A stretch of 64,000 nt of DNA from Constantimarinum furrinae (GTDB lineage: Bacteria > Bacteroidota > Bacteroidia > Flavobacteriales > Flavobacteriaceae). Positions 55,182 to 64,000 of this stretch are shown here, piece by piece (the first letter of the stretch is position 1; every line of letters starts with the position of its first letter). The stretch lies in NCBI RefSeq assembly GCF_014295415.1, contig NZ_CP052909.1:1364001-1428000 (forward strand), written 5' to 3'. The position numbers and the translations under genes are program-made. The notes beneath the pieces are model-generated. The model made no database searches. It worked only from the letters and a program-made list of their open reading frames with translations, and was not told where the DNA came from.

Positions 55182-56015
55182 TTAATTGTGATTGTACAGA
55201 TGTACATCTCGCTGCGGAAAGGGAATTGAGATTCCCGCAGCTTCCAGTCGAGATTTACCCTCTTCCAAAGTGTAAAACCGCACGTTCCAGAAATCTTCAA
55301 GTTTGGTCCAGTACCGGGCGGTAATGGTCACAGCACTATCACCGAGTTCGGTAACGATAACCATTGGCATCTTATCTTCGATCTTTAAAATTGGTTCCTG
55401 TTCTGTTACTAGATTCATCAGGATGTCTTTTGCAGTTTTTATGTCACTGTCGTAACTAATTCCGAAGGAGAGTGCTTCACGTCTTATGCCTTGAGAAGTA
55501 TAATTTACGATTTTGTCGTTGGATAGTTTTCCATTGGGGATGATCACTTCCTGATTCCCAAAAGTGAGCATTCGCGTATTGAATATAGAGATCTCGGTTA
55601 CCGTTCCATCCGATCCCTGTGCTGAGATAAAATCACCTACTTTAAACGGCTTTAACAGCAATATTAAAACTCCTCCGGCAAAATTCGCCAGGGAGCCCTG
55701 TAAGGCCAAGCCAATTGCAAGCCCAGCTGCACCAATGATGGCAACCAACGATGCCGATTCCACACCGAGTTGGGTAATTACCAGTACAAAAAGTACGATC
55801 TTAAGTCCCCAGTTAATTAAATTGGCGATAAATTGCTCAAGAGTGACGTCATAGTCTTTCTTCTCAAAGAATTTATTCACAACCCTGTTTATGATCCTAA
55901 TGAGCCATAATCCTCCGATCAACAATAGGATCGCTGCTAAAATACTAGGAATAAAATCGATCAGTTTTTGACCGTATTCTTCTACATAAATTTCCAGATC
56001 TTTAAATTTTTCCAT
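55182..56015 (-). CDS. MscS family small-conductance mechanosensitive channel
   Basis: The 277-residue protein has three membrane helices (FIPSILAAILLLIGGLWLIR, ILFVLVITQLGV region and the pore helix). The pore-lining motif is AIIGAAGLAIGLALQGSLAN, followed by the beta domain signature FKVGDFISAQGSDGTVTEIS and NGKLSNDKIVNYT. The C-terminal alpha-beta domain ends near FPQRDVHLYNHN. It opens under membrane tension to release solutes during hypo-osmotic shock. It begins four bases after the stop of the DUF255 gene, so the two are co-transcribed. Confidence 0.94.
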   Translation of the reverse strand: MEKFKDLEIYVEEYGQKLIDFIPSILAAILLLIGGLWLIRIINRVVNKFFEKKDYDVTLEQFIANLINWGLKIVLFVLVITQLGVESASLVAIIGAAGLAIGLALQGSLANFAGGVLILLLKPFKVGDFISAQGSDGTVTEISIFNTRMLTFGNQEVIIPNGKLSNDKIVNYTSQGIRREALSFGISYDSDIKTAKDILMNLVTEQEPILKIEDKMPMVIVTELGDSAVTITARYWTKLEDFWNVRFYTLEEGKSRLEAAGISIPFPQRDVHLYNHN

Positions 56016-56019
56016 TAAA

Positions 56020-58137
56020 TTATCGTGTTATCTTTATTGATTCTAATGCTTTTTCAGTTTCAGTTACTGGCAATTTGCAGGTATTGTTGACACAAACATA
56101 AATTAATGTTTTTCCTTCCGAATAGCGTCCCTCCAATAAATAACTGTCACTTTCAGAAGTACTCCCCGCGATCAGCATATTTGGGATATACCGGGAATTT
56201 ATCTCGCTAATTTTTTCCGAAGCCTTTTCACCTACAATAACAACTTCGTAATACTTGGTTTGATAATTAGATAAAAGATCCAACCAGTTCGAGAAACCCG
56301 ACGGATATTTGTCTGCTTCGGGTTGTACGTTTTTCAACATTTGTTTAGCCGTTTCGGCATATTTCGGGTTGTCGAAATAATGAGAAAGTTTAAATAAGTT
56401 CTTCGCCATTATTGAGTTGGACGCGGGGATGACATTGTCTCTGTATTCAAAATTCCTACTAACCAATTTGCTGTCGTCAATTGATGTAAAATAAAACATG
56501 TGATTTTGCTCATCAAAGAATTTTGTAAAGGTATATTCAGCGAGATTGTTCGCAGTGATTAGCCATTTCTCATCCATGGTGACCTCATACAAGCTTATAA
56601 AAGCCTCAATCACCGAAGCGTAATCTTCTAAATAGCCATTAATTGAACTCTTACCATCCTTATAATTGTGAAATAATGCGCCCGAAGTTTGCAATTGCTT
56701 ATCCACTATAAAATTGGCGTTCTTTAGTGCGGCATCCAGGTATGTTTTTTTCTGAAATGTTTTATATGCATCTACATATCCTTGGATCATTAATCCGTTC
56801 CAGGAGGTAAGTGTTTTGTTGTCTAATCGTGGCTTGGCACGCTGATTTCTGAATTGTAATAGTTGCTTTTTCCAGTTTGCTTTTTTCTTCTGAAGGTCTG
56901 CTGAAGAAAATGAAAATTCCTTTTGTATCTCCATATCACTTTTATCTCGAATAAGTACGTAATGATCTCCTTCCCATTTTCCGAAGCTGTTTACATTGTA
57001 ATACTCTTTAAAGATATCGAAGTCTGAACCCAATAAAGTCTGAAGCTCCTCCTTTGTATAAATATAATAGGTGCCTTCTTCCAGCTCGCCGGTTTTGGTT
57101 TCACTGTCGGCATCAAGGGAAGAATAAAAAGCTCCTTCATCATTTGTTAATTCATTAGCGATAAACTCTAGTGTTTCAAAAACGATTTCTTTATAGAGCT
57201 CCTTTTGGGTAAATGCGTAAGCCTTGCTGTAAAGACTAACCATTTGGGCATTGTCGTAAAGCATTTTTTCAAAATGAGGTACATGCCATTTTTTGTCAAC
57301 ACTATAACGTGAAAATCCGCCACCTACGGCATCGTAGACCCCTCCATAAGCCATTTGTGTAAGGGTGAGATTCACATAATCCAGCAACTCTTTATCATCA
57401 TTCTGTACGGCGTGTCTAAGCAAATACACATAATTATTGGGCATCATAAATTTCGGGGCTCGCTTGTAGCCGCCAAATCTATGATCAAAACTTTCTTTCC
57501 AAGTCTCGACCAAGCTGTTAGTGTCATACGATGTGAGGTCCACATCTGCTGTATTTAACTCAACCAGATCCATGCTTTTTATACCTTCTTCAAGTCTGTT
57601 GGCGTATTCTGTAAGTTTTTCAGGCTCGGTTTCGTACAATTCCTGAATGCGCTCAATAGCAGTTATCCAGTCTTTTTGTTTAAAATAAGTTCCGCCCCAA
57701 ACAGGCCGTCCATCGGGTAAAGTGATTACATTTAAAGGCCATCCGGCGCTTCCGGTCATTAATTGAACTGCATTGATATAGATTTGATCTACATCGGGAC
57801 GTTCCTCACGATCTACTTTTACATTAATAAAATGGGCATTCATTACAGCAGCCACGGTAGTGTCCTCAAAACTTTCCTTTTCCATGACATGGCACCAATG
57901 ACAGGCCGAATAACCAATACTTATTATCATAAGTTTATTCTCTTTCTGTGCCAATTCCAGTGTTTCATCATTCCACGCACGCCAATCTACAGGATTATGG
58001 GCATGCTGTAGTAAATACGGACTTGTTTCATTAATAAGAGCATTTGTATGGTTGTGTTCTTCCAAAATATCTTTTTTTGAATTATTGCAGGAATACAGGA
58101 GAAAGGTGGTTAAAGCGATGAATATAAGTTGTTTCAT
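56020..58137 (-). CDS. Thioredoxin-domain DUF255 (YyaL/SSP411-like) lipoprotein
   Basis: The 705-residue protein has a lipoprotein signal ([13 protein letters not shown]). A DUF255 thioredoxin-like domain follows ([53 protein letters not shown]), then an alpha/alpha toroid with glycosidase-like repeats ([57 protein letters not shown]). The family's activity is not established. The lipobox means an envelope location, unlike many cytoplasmic relatives. I chose the ATG at 58137; the longer reading from 58203 runs through the dodecin terminator hairpin. Confidence 0.9.
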   Translation of the reverse strand: MKQLIFIALTTFLLYSCNNSKKDILEEHNHTNALINETSPYLLQHAHNPVDWRAWNDETLELAQKENKLMIISIGYSACHWCHVMEKESFEDTTVAAVMNAHFINVKVDREERPDVDQIYINAVQLMTGSAGWPLNVITLPDGRPVWGGTYFKQKDWITAIERIQELYETEPEKLTEYANRLEEGIKSMDLVELNTADVDLTSYDTNSLVETWKESFDHRFGGYKRAPKFMMPNNYVYLLRHAVQNDDKELLDYVNLTLTQMAYGGVYDAVGGGFSRYSVDKKWHVPHFEKMLYDNAQMVSLYSKAYAFTQKELYKEIVFETLEFIANELTNDEGAFYSSLDADSETKTGELEEGTYYIYTKEELQTLLGSDFDIFKEYYNVNSFGKWEGDHYVLIRDKSDMEIQKEFSFSSADLQKKKANWKKQLLQFRNQRAKPRLDNKTLTSWNGLMIQGYVDAYKTFQKKTYLDAALKNANFIVDKQLQTSGALFHNYKDGKSSINGYLEDYASVIEAFISLYEVTMDEKWLITANNLAEYTFTKFFDEQNHMFYFTSIDDSKLVSRNFEYRDNVIPASNSIMAKNLFKLSHYFDNPKYAETAKQMLKNVQPEADKYPSGFSNWLDLLSNYQTKYYEVVIVGEKASEKISEINSRYIPNMLIAGSTSESDSYLLEGRYSEGKTLIYVCVNNTCKLPVTETEKALESIKITR

Positions 58138-58154
58138 ATTGGAAATTTGAGAAA

Positions 58155-58162
58155 CAAAAATA
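58155..58162 (-). promoter_or_regulatory. -7 box of the DUF255-mscS operon, formed by the dodecin terminator tail
   Basis: TATTTTTG on the minus strand matches TAnnTTTG and ends 17 bases before the start codon at 58137. Its TA is the last pair of the preceding hairpin stem and its TTTTT is the terminator tract. Confidence 0.55.
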
Positions 58163-58185
58163 CGCTTTTGTGGTACAAAAGCGTA
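58155..58185 (-). terminator. Terminator of the dodecin gene
   Basis: An 11-bp perfect stem, TACGCTTTTGT and ACAAAAGCGTA (58161-58171 and 58175-58185 on the plus strand), has a 3-base loop and is followed on the minus strand by TTTTTG. Confidence 0.75.
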
Positions 58186-58209
58186 GGGATCGAATTTTTT
58201 CAATATAAC

Positions 58210-58416
58210 TTATTTAACTTCGAAGGTAATCTTTACATTAACTCTAAATTCGGTAACCTCATCTCCACTTACCATGGCACTTTGCTCACGAACATAAACA
58301 GATTTTATATTCTTTACACTTTTGCCCGCTTGTTTAACAGCATTTTTCGTGGCATCTTCCCAGCTAATATTAGAATTTGCAAGTACTTCGATTACTTTTA
58401 ATACGGCCATAGTCAT
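58210..58416 (-). CDS. Dodecin family flavin-binding protein
   Basis: Dodecins are small dodecameric proteins that store and buffer riboflavin/FMN or related flavins. At 66-68 residues it has the usual length, with the family pattern LKVIEVLANSNISWEDATKN, then VKNIKSVYVREQSA and EFRVNVKITFEV. The start may be the first methionine (MTMAV) or the third residue at 58410 (MAVLKVIEV), which matches most relatives better. It is a single gene ending in a sharp hairpin. Confidence 0.93.
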   Translation of the reverse strand: MTMAVLKVIEVLANSNISWEDATKNAVKQAGKSVKNIKSVYVREQSAMVSGDEVTEFRVNVKITFEVK

Positions 58417-58533
58417 TCTGGTTTTAAATAAAAAAAAGTTTGAATTCCCAAGATACGATTTAAAGGACCATTTTTTCTGAAAGATTCGTTAAATGGTTGG
58501 AGTTTTCAGATCCTGTTGAGATATTTCTAATAC

Positions 58534-59445
58534 CTAACCATTTATTGCCTCCACTTTAGTAACTCTGCCGTTAAGCATTTCGTTTAACATGGTTTCGATA
58601 CCATTTTTTAGAGTAATCGTTGAGGATGGGCAGCCGCTGCAGGCGCCCTGAAGGATGACACGAACTGTTTTAGTGCTTTCGTCAAAAGAGTCAAAGGCAA
58701 TATGCCCACCGTCACTAGCCACTGCGGGTTTTATATATTCATCAAGTATTGCGATTATTTCTTTGTCTATTTCTGAATAATCCTTGGTTTCGTTGTTTCT
58801 TTCTGAAGAATTTTCTTCGGAAGCATTCTTATTGTGAAGGATCTCATCATCTAAGATCGGCTTCCCGTCTTCAATATATGTGCGGATAAAATCTCTCACT
58901 TCCATGGAGATCTCTTGCCATTCGGCAATATTGAATTTCATAACCGAAATATAGTTGGCACTGATGAATACTTCTTTTACGAAGGGGAAGTTAAACAAGG
59001 CTCTTGCTATCGGAGCGTGCATCGCTTCATCAATATTTTTAAACTCGAAGGTGCCTGTCACCAAAGGCTTGTTTGCGACGAATTTTAACACGGCAGGATT
59101 TGGGGTGCTTTCTGCGTATACGGTAACCGGAATTTTTTTTGAAGGCTCATCTTCCGTGATTACGGGTTTGCCCGAATCCATATACTCCGAAATTGCATCG
59201 GCAACTTCATCCTGAACATCACTCCATGCTACTATATTATATTTTTCAATAGCTATGAAGTTCTGAGAGATATACACTGTTTTAACAAAGGGCAGATAGA
59301 ATAATTGTTGCGCAAGCAAACTTGGCTTTGCCTCGTCAATATTCTTAAACTCATAGCTTTTGGCCTGAGTAAAAAATGAACTGGCAATAAATTTAACAAT
59401 ATTTTCGTTGTTAGTGGGTTGAACTTGTATGTTAAAATCGGGCAT
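58534..59445 (-). CDS. Nfu-type iron-sulfur cluster scaffold with duplicated N-terminal domain
   Basis: The 303-residue protein has two tandem Nfu_N domains (about 5-90, NNENIVKFIASSFFTQAKSY; and about 105-190, NPAVLKFVANKPLVTGTFEF) and a C-terminal NifU domain with the cluster-binding CxxC in GACSGCPSSTITLKNGIETM. The two N domains align well with each other (YISQNFIAIEKYNIVAW and FISANYISVMKFNIAEW). It carries or transfers Fe-S clusters to target apoproteins. I place the start at 59445 (MPDFNIQVQPTN); the longer reading from 59520 runs through the promoter. Confidence 0.93.
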   Translation of the reverse strand: MPDFNIQVQPTNNENIVKFIASSFFTQAKSYEFKNIDEAKPSLLAQQLFYLPFVKTVYISQNFIAIEKYNIVAWSDVQDEVADAISEYMDSGKPVITEDEPSKKIPVTVYAESTPNPAVLKFVANKPLVTGTFEFKNIDEAMHAPIARALFNFPFVKEVFISANYISVMKFNIAEWQEISMEVRDFIRTYIEDGKPILDDEILHNKNASEENSSERNNETKDYSEIDKEIIAILDEYIKPAVASDGGHIAFDSFDESTKTVRVILQGACSGCPSSTITLKNGIETMLNEMLNGRVTKVEAING

Positions 59446-59461
59446 TTGGCGCTTTTTTTTG

Positions 59462-59493
59462 CAAAAATATAAAAAGAAAACCAATGTAATCAA
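59462..59493 (-). promoter_or_regulatory. nfu promoter
   Basis: On the minus strand, TTG (59493-59491), a 21-base spacer and TATTTTTG (59469-59462) give a full consensus, leaving a leader of about ten bases before the start at 59445. Confidence 0.7.
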
Positions 59494-59501
59494 TATATTT
59501 G
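59494..59501 (+). promoter_or_regulatory. -7 box of the giant secreted repeat protein gene
   Basis: TATATTTG matches TAnnTTTG 19 bases before the ATG at 59521. It abuts the -33 TTG of the opposing nfu promoter. Confidence 0.55.
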
Positions 59502-59520
59502 GGGACTTAACACCCTGCAT

Positions 59521-62500
59521 ATGAAGAAATTTTTACTCCCCTTAACACTTCTCTTCTTTTGCGTTGGATTTGCACAGTCTATAGACGTAAATAACCCTGC
59601 CGATCCGGAAACTGCCTATACTCCATTAGAAATGATAACAGAAGTCCTTATGGGCGGAAGCGATTGTGGAGATGTTGAGTTTATTTTATTACAAGAAAAC
59701 CCGGATGGTGTTGCTAACCCTGCCGTTAAAAGCTGGGGATATTTTGATGCCTCTGGTACAACTTTTCCTTTTCAAAGTGGTGTAGTGTTGTCCTCTGGTT
59801 GGGCCGAAAGCGCAGAAGGACCAAATGCCTCTGGGGGTGTCTCCGATACCGGAACCGGTTGGGCTGGTGACAACGATCTTAAGATAATCCTCGACAATCA
59901 AAGTGGTGATAATGAACCCACAAATAATGCTACTATTTTTCAGTTTACTTTTGTTCCGGTAATAAGTAATATTAGCTTCGATTTTATATTTGGTTCGGAA
60001 GAATATGAAAACCAATGGGAATGTTCGGCATCATTTAGAGATGGCTTTGCTTTTCTTCTTAGAGGCCCAGGAATACCGAACGATTCTGGAACACCCTTTG
60101 GAGGAACAAATATCGCTGCTGTCCCGGGATCTGCCGGAGTACCTGTAAGTACACTCTCTATACACTCCGATACGTTTACCTGTGGAACTGAAATACCCGG
60201 TACTAACTTTTTCCCTAATCTATACGTTAGTAATAGTGGTGCAAACAATTTAAATGAAATAGAGTTCGATGGTTATACCGAATCGTTGACGGCGCAGGCT
60301 ATGTTGACTCCGGGTGAAACTTATGAACTAAAGATGGTGATTGCCGACAGAGGTGATACCGCTTTTGATTCGGCAGTATTCTTCAGAGCCGGGAGTTTTA
60401 ATATTGGAGTAAGTCTTCCTCCCGACCTCACCATCGCAGCCGGAAATGCGCCTTGTGAAGGCGAGGAAATTGAAATTGCGGTCGAACCGGATCCAACAGG
60501 ATCGACAACGTATCAGTGGTATATCTACAATACGGTTACTATGGTATTCGATCCTATTCCCGGAGCCACTAACAATTCAATCGTAGTAACACAATCCGGG
60601 ACCTATCAAATTGAAGCTGCCATAAATGGAGGATGTACAGCAACCGACGAAATTATCGTTGAGTTTGCTCCTCAGCCTACTGCGGCTGTCCCAACAGATC
60701 TTATTATATGTGATGAAGCTCCCAACGATGGTTTTGCAGAGTTTGACCTTACAGTGAAGGACGCCGAAATTATGAATGGGGAACCTAACACATTTGTAGA
60801 ATACTATACAACGCTTAATAATGCTCAGTTAGGATTGGATCCTATTCCAACCCCTACTGCCTGGACTAATACGGTGATGGGCTTTCAAACTATTTATGCT
60901 CGTTTGCAGGAAATGTCTTTTGGTTGTTATGATATAGTACCATTAAACGTTCAAGTCGACGATGCTCCCTCGATTACTGATCCCATTAGTGATTATTTTA
61001 TATGCGACAATGATCAGGATGGATTTGAGGTTTTTGATCTCACGAGTAAGGATTCAGAGATCTTGAACATATTGGTTAATGTTACTTTGACCTATCACAC
61101 CTCGCAGGCTGATGCTTTGGGTGGTACTAATGCTATTGCGAATCCGACCAATTATGTAAGTGGTGGTGAACTTATCTGGGTACGTGCTGAGAATAGTGCG
61201 GGCTGTGTTACTGTGGGTAGTTTTGGGTTGATTTTGGGTGATATTCCGATGTTTGTTGAAGTGGATGAGTTTGAGCAGTGTGATAATGATGGTGATGGTT
61301 TAGAGGATTTTGATCTCAACAGTCAGAATGCTACCATAGTGGGTGGTAATTTGAATTTGAGTGTTAGTTATCATCCTACTTTGGGTGATGCTCAGGGGGA
61401 TAGTAATCCTTTGGGTATTCCTTATACCAGTGCTGGTGGTGAGTTTATATGGGTACGTGTTGAGGATAATATGACGGGTTGTTATGGGACCTTTGAGATG
61501 GAGTTGATCGTTTTGATGGCTCCTGAGATCTTTGAGCCCGATCCTTTGACCTATTGTGATGATGACAATGATGGTTTTGGTGAGTTTACCTTAACGGATG
61601 CCGATGAGGATGTTGTCAACGGGAACCCATCGGGGAATTTGGTGGTGAGTTATCATGAGACGTTGGCCGATGCACAAAATGGGGTCAATGCCTTAAGTAG
61701 TCCGTATACGAACGTGGATCCTTTTACTCAGACGCTTTATGTTCGTTTGCTGGATCTGGCTACGGGTTGTTACAGTACTACGACCTTGCTTTTGATCGTA
61801 CAGGACAGTCCTTTGATCAATGATCCTGCTGCTTTGGTGCTGTGTGATGACGATGGAGATGGTGTTGAGATCTTCGATCTCACTCAGGTGGAGCCAGAGG
61901 TGTTAGGTTCTTTGGATCCTGCCAATTATACCATTAGTTATTATGAGGATCCTGCCCTTACCATTGCCATAGTCAATACCACGGCCTATCCCAATATAAG
62001 TAATCCTCAGACGATTCATATTGTTGTTGAGGATATTGCTAATGGGTGCCAGGGTCTCACGACGGTGGAACTTATTGTGAATTTACCTCCTTCCCTTGTT
62101 GCTCCTACGCCTTTGGAGCTTTGTGATGTTAACAATCCCGGGGATGAGATGGAGGCCTTTAATTTAGAGAGTAAGACCTTTGAGATCACCGGTGGTGATC
62201 CTACCATTGTTATCACCTATCATGAGACGCAAGGGGATGCCGATGCGGGTATTAATGCGCTCAATAGTCCTTATGTGAATACGGTTCCTCAGCCTCAGAC
62301 GATCTATATACGTGCTGTTGGTGGGGGTACGGGTTGTGTGGTGAGTCAGGGCTTTACTCTGGATCTGGTTGTGAATCCTTTGCCTTCTCCTGTCACGCCG
62401 ACTCCTTTGGAGGTTTGTGATGTGAACAATGATGGATTTGCGATGTTCGATCTCACGAGTAAGGATGCTGAGATCATTGCGGGTGAGCCGGGTGTTATTT

Positions 62501-64000
62501 TAAGTTATCATGAGACACTTTCGGATGCGAATTTGGGTATTTTTCCTTTGAGTAGTCCGTATCAGAATATAGTTGCAGGTATGCAGACGGTGTATGCGCG
62601 TGCGGAGTATGGTGTGTCTAATCCCCCTCCCAACAATACGGGCTGTTTTAGGGTTGTTGAGTTGGATCTTATTGTGTTGCCTACCCCTGTTGTTCCGTTG
62701 AATTTGGATCCGCTTATCCTCTGTGATGTGGATGGCAATGGCAGTGAGGTTTTTGATCTCACCCAGCGTGCGGCAGATATTTACGGCACTCAGGATCCCT
62801 CCCTGTATAGTCTTACCTACCATGAGAGTTTGGCAGCTGCTCAGGCGGGTACTCCCTTTATAGGCAGTCCCCAGTCCTATACGAATTTGAGCAATCCACA
62901 GACGATCTATGTTCGTTTAGAGGATAATTCCTCGGGATGTTTTAAGATCGGTCAGTTTGAGTTGCAGACCCCTTCGGGTCCTGCGGTGACTCAGCCTACG
63001 CCTTTGAGTGTTTGTGATGATGTTGGTGAGCCCTGGGATGGTATTTCGGTATTTGATCTTACGGTAAAGAACGATGAGATCACCGGTGGTGCTTTGGGTG
63101 TTGGGGTGCGATACTATGAGACGTTGGCCGATGCTCAGAATGATGAGAATGTTATCGATCCCGATACGGCCTATACGAATTTGACCAATCCACAGACCTT
63201 GTATGTTCGTGTGAGTGATGGTAATACGGGATGTGTCAATACCACTACGACCTTAACGCTTCGCGTGAGTGCCAATCCGGACCCCGAGGCTCCCGATGCC
63301 TTATCGCTTTGTGATGTGAATGACCCGGGTGATGGGGTAGAGGTGTTCGATCTAACGGTTGTTGAGGCACAGATCTTAGATGGTGAGACCTGGGATGTTA
63401 GTTATCATGAGAGTTATGATGATGCCTTTGCGGGGGTCAATGCTATTGTTGATCCTACCCTGTACAGCAATTTAAGCAATCCACAGACGATCTACATTCG
63501 TGTGACCAACAATACGATCCCTGAGGCTTGTTTTGAGATCGTTACCTTGGAGCTTATTGTAAATCCGCTTCCTGATGCGAGTGTTGTTATAAGTGATTAT
63601 ATCATTTGTGAGGTTCCTTCCAATGGTATGGCCTTGTTTGATCTAAGCAGTAAGATCCCTGAGATCTTAGGGGGTCAGGATCCTTCAGTTTTTGTGGTTA
63701 GTTTCTATGAGAGTCAGGTTGAGGCCCAGGGGATGCTCAATCCGATACAAAATACTACGGCCTATCCCAATAGTACGAATCCACAGACGATCTATGTTGG
63801 GATCTTAAACAGTCAGACGGGTTGTTATGTTGCTACCCAGAGTTTTGACATAGAGGAGCGTGAGGGTGCTGTTGCCAATACTCCTGCTGCACCGTATGAG
63901 ATATGTGATAATCTGGGAGATAACGATGGCATCGGGGAGTTTACCTTAGATGGCAGCACTGTGGAATCTCAGGCGCTTATCGATGAGATCCTGGCGGGTC
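59521..64000 (+). CDS. Giant secreted choice-of-anchor-L repeat protein (3' end outside window)
   Basis: The frame is open from ATG 59521 to the window edge, at least 1493 residues. Signal peptide MKKFLLPLTLLFFCVGFAQS. A choice-of-anchor-L domain follows (about 30-300; hallmark FDFIFGSEEYENQ then FRDGFAFLLRGPG). One Ig/PKD-like domain lies at about 302-390 (STTYQWYIYNTV, GTYQIEA). From about residue 390 there are 92-102-residue repeats to the edge. Relatives in Flavobacteriaceae end in a type IX secretion sorting domain, which would lie outside the window. It is probably a surface adhesin or filament. Codon use changes sharply inside the gene: Glu is mostly GAA before 61260 and almost always GAG after. 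Confidence 0.9.
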   Translation, partial: MKKFLLPLTLLFFCVGFAQSIDVNNPADPETAYTPLEMITEVLMGGSDCGDVEFILLQENPDGVANPAVKSWGYFDASGTTFPFQSGVVLSSGWAESAEGPNASGGVSDTGTGWAGDNDLKIILDNQSGDNEPTNNATIFQFTFVPVISNISFDFIFGSEEYENQWECSASFRDGFAFLLRGPGIPNDSGTPFGGTNIAAVPGSAGVPVSTLSIHSDTFTCGTEIPGTNFFPNLYVSNSGANNLNEIEFDGYTESLTAQAMLTPGETYELKMVIADRGDTAFDSAVFFRAGSFNIGVSLPPDLTIAAGNAPCEGEEIEIAVEPDPTGSTTYQWYIYNTVTMVFDPIPGATNNSIVVTQSGTYQIEAAINGGCTATDEIIVEFAPQPTAAVPTDLIICDEAPNDGFAEFDLTVKDAEIMNGEPNTFVEYYTTLNNAQLGLDPIPTPTAWTNTVMGFQTIYARLQEMSFGCYDIVPLNVQVDDAPSITDPISDYFICDNDQDGFEVFDLTSKDSEILNILVNVTLTYHTSQADALGGTNAIANPTNYVSGGELIWVRAENSAGCVTVGSFGLILGDIPMFVEVDEFEQCDNDGDGLEDFDLNSQNATIVGGNLNLSVSYHPTLGDAQGDSNPLGIPYTSAGGEFIWVRVEDNMTGCYGTFEMELIVLMAPEIFEPDPLTYCDDDNDGFGEFTLTDADEDVVNGNPSGNLVVSYHETLADAQNGVNALSSPYTNVDPFTQTLYVRLLDLATGCYSTTTLLLIVQDSPLINDPAALVLCDDDGDGVEIFDLTQVEPEVLGSLDPANYTISYYEDPALTIAIVNTTAYPNISNPQTIHIVVEDIANGCQGLTTVELIVNLPPSLVAPTPLELCDVNNPGDEMEAFNLESKTFEITGGDPTIVITYHETQGDADAGINALNSPYVNTVPQPQTIYIRAVGGGTGCVVSQGFTLDLVVNPLPSPVTPTPLEVCDVNNDGFAMFDLTSKDAEIIAGEPGVILSYHETLSDANLGIFPLSSPYQNIVAGMQTVYARAEYGVSNPPPNNTGCFRVVELDLIVLPTPVVPLNLDPLILCDVDGNGSEVFDLTQRAADIYGTQDPSLYSLTYHESLAAAQAGTPFIGSPQSYTNLSNPQTIYVRLEDNSSGCFKIGQFELQTPSGPAVTQPTPLSVCDDVGEPWDGISVFDLTVKNDEITGGALGVGVRYYETLADAQNDENVIDPDTAYTNLTNPQTLYVRVSDGNTGCVNTTTTLTLRVSANPDPEAPDALSLCDVNDPGDGVEVFDLTVVEAQILDGETWDVSYHESYDDAFAGVNAIVDPTLYSNLSNPQTIYIRVTNNTIPEACFEIVTLELIVNPLPDASVVISDYIICEVPSNGMALFDLSSKIPEILGGQDPSVFVVSFYESQVEAQGMLNPIQNTTAYPNSTNPQTIYVGILNSQTGCYVATQSFDIEEREGAVANTPAAPYEICDNLGDNDGIGEFTLDGSTVESQALIDEILAG
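60697..64000 (+). repeat. Twelve tandem ~96-residue repeats within the giant secreted protein
   Basis: The conserved Cys codon of each unit begins at 60709, 61003, 61279, 61555, 61843, 62122, 62416, 62722, 63013, 63310, 63607 and 63904, a period of 276-306 bases; the twelfth is cut by the window edge. Consensus: CDxNxDGxxxFDLT, then YHETLADAxxG, SPYxN, NPQTIYVRV and a closing TGC. Each unit keeps a Cys near its start and most have one in TGC, a possible disulfide. Several loops read DxDxDG (units 2-5), as in calcium sites. DNA identity between units is high in NPQTIY and YHET blocks. Confidence 0.92.

Noticed and set aside
58491-58543. 8-base inverted repeat AAATGGTT/AACCATTT at the nfu stop
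   Set aside because: The loop is 37 bases, part of the arm is inside the coding region and there is no T-run, so it is not a convincing terminator.
60697-64000. Possible CRISPR-like or satellite repeat array
   Set aside because: The period is about 290 bases, there are no conserved palindromic repeats of 24-40 bases, and the units are in one continuous coding frame.

Overview
The window comes from a marine-type member of Flavobacteriaceae (Bacteroidota). Evidence: a gliding-motility/type IX secretion gene (sprA) next to a remB-like gene, an alternative complex III (act) operon feeding an aa3-type oxidase, TAnnTTTG promoter boxes (the Bacteroidota primary-sigma consensus, with TTG/TTTG about 20 bases upstream), a lack of Shine-Dalgarno sites, AT-rich spacers, and a choice-of-anchor-L repeat protein of the kind exported by type IX secretion. 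It looks like ordinary chromosome. I see no insertion sequence, integrase, phage gene, tRNA, rRNA or CRISPR array.

Layout. 1-3342: end of nusA, then infB and a bidirectional terminator. 3355-3759: a small SPOR-domain protein on the minus strand. 3984-15703: one long respiratory operon, actA-B-C-D-E-F-coxB-coxA, closed by a terminator. 15792-23695: MATE exporter, peroxiredoxin-like protein (minus), ruvB, cytochrome P450, queG, maeB. 23772-36340: ruvA, sprA, gcvH, a VanZ-like membrane protein, two TonB-type transducers and a remB-like outer-membrane protein. 36337-37425: a secreted metallo-beta-lactamase-fold hydrolase (minus). 37546-42745: the second respiratory cluster (heme O synthase ctaB, two subunit III proteins, subunit IV, a SCO-like pair, DUF420/CtaM and a tiny CxxC protein), supplying subunits and assembly factors missing from the act-cox operon. 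42891-50756: an ABC tripartite efflux operon (ATPase, two MacB-type permeases, two adaptors flanking a TolC) running into tsaB. 50753-54956: three paralogous secreted proteins of unknown function (minus) with a membrane-anchored TPR/AraC regulator between them. 55182-59445 (minus): MscS channel, lipoprotein DUF255/YyaL, dodecin, Nfu-type Fe-S scaffold. 59521-64000: the start of a giant secreted repeat protein, open to the window edge.

How they work together. ActA-F oxidises menaquinol and passes electrons to CoxA/B; CtaB, SCO, CtaM and subunits III/IV at 37.5-42.7 kb mature and complete that oxidase. SprA is the outer-membrane type IX translocon. RemB and the giant repeat protein are candidate cell-surface clients, and the TonB proteins energise outer-membrane processes.

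Most worth a second look: the giant protein's internal codon-usage break and its 92-102-residue repeats; the TonB-C-terminal-like module on the RemB barrel; the helix-hairpin-helix tail on ActC; the secreted paralog trio around a one-component membrane regulator; and a dodecin terminator whose U-tract doubles as the next gene's -7 box. Function calls rest on motif and family recognition by eye; no database search was run.
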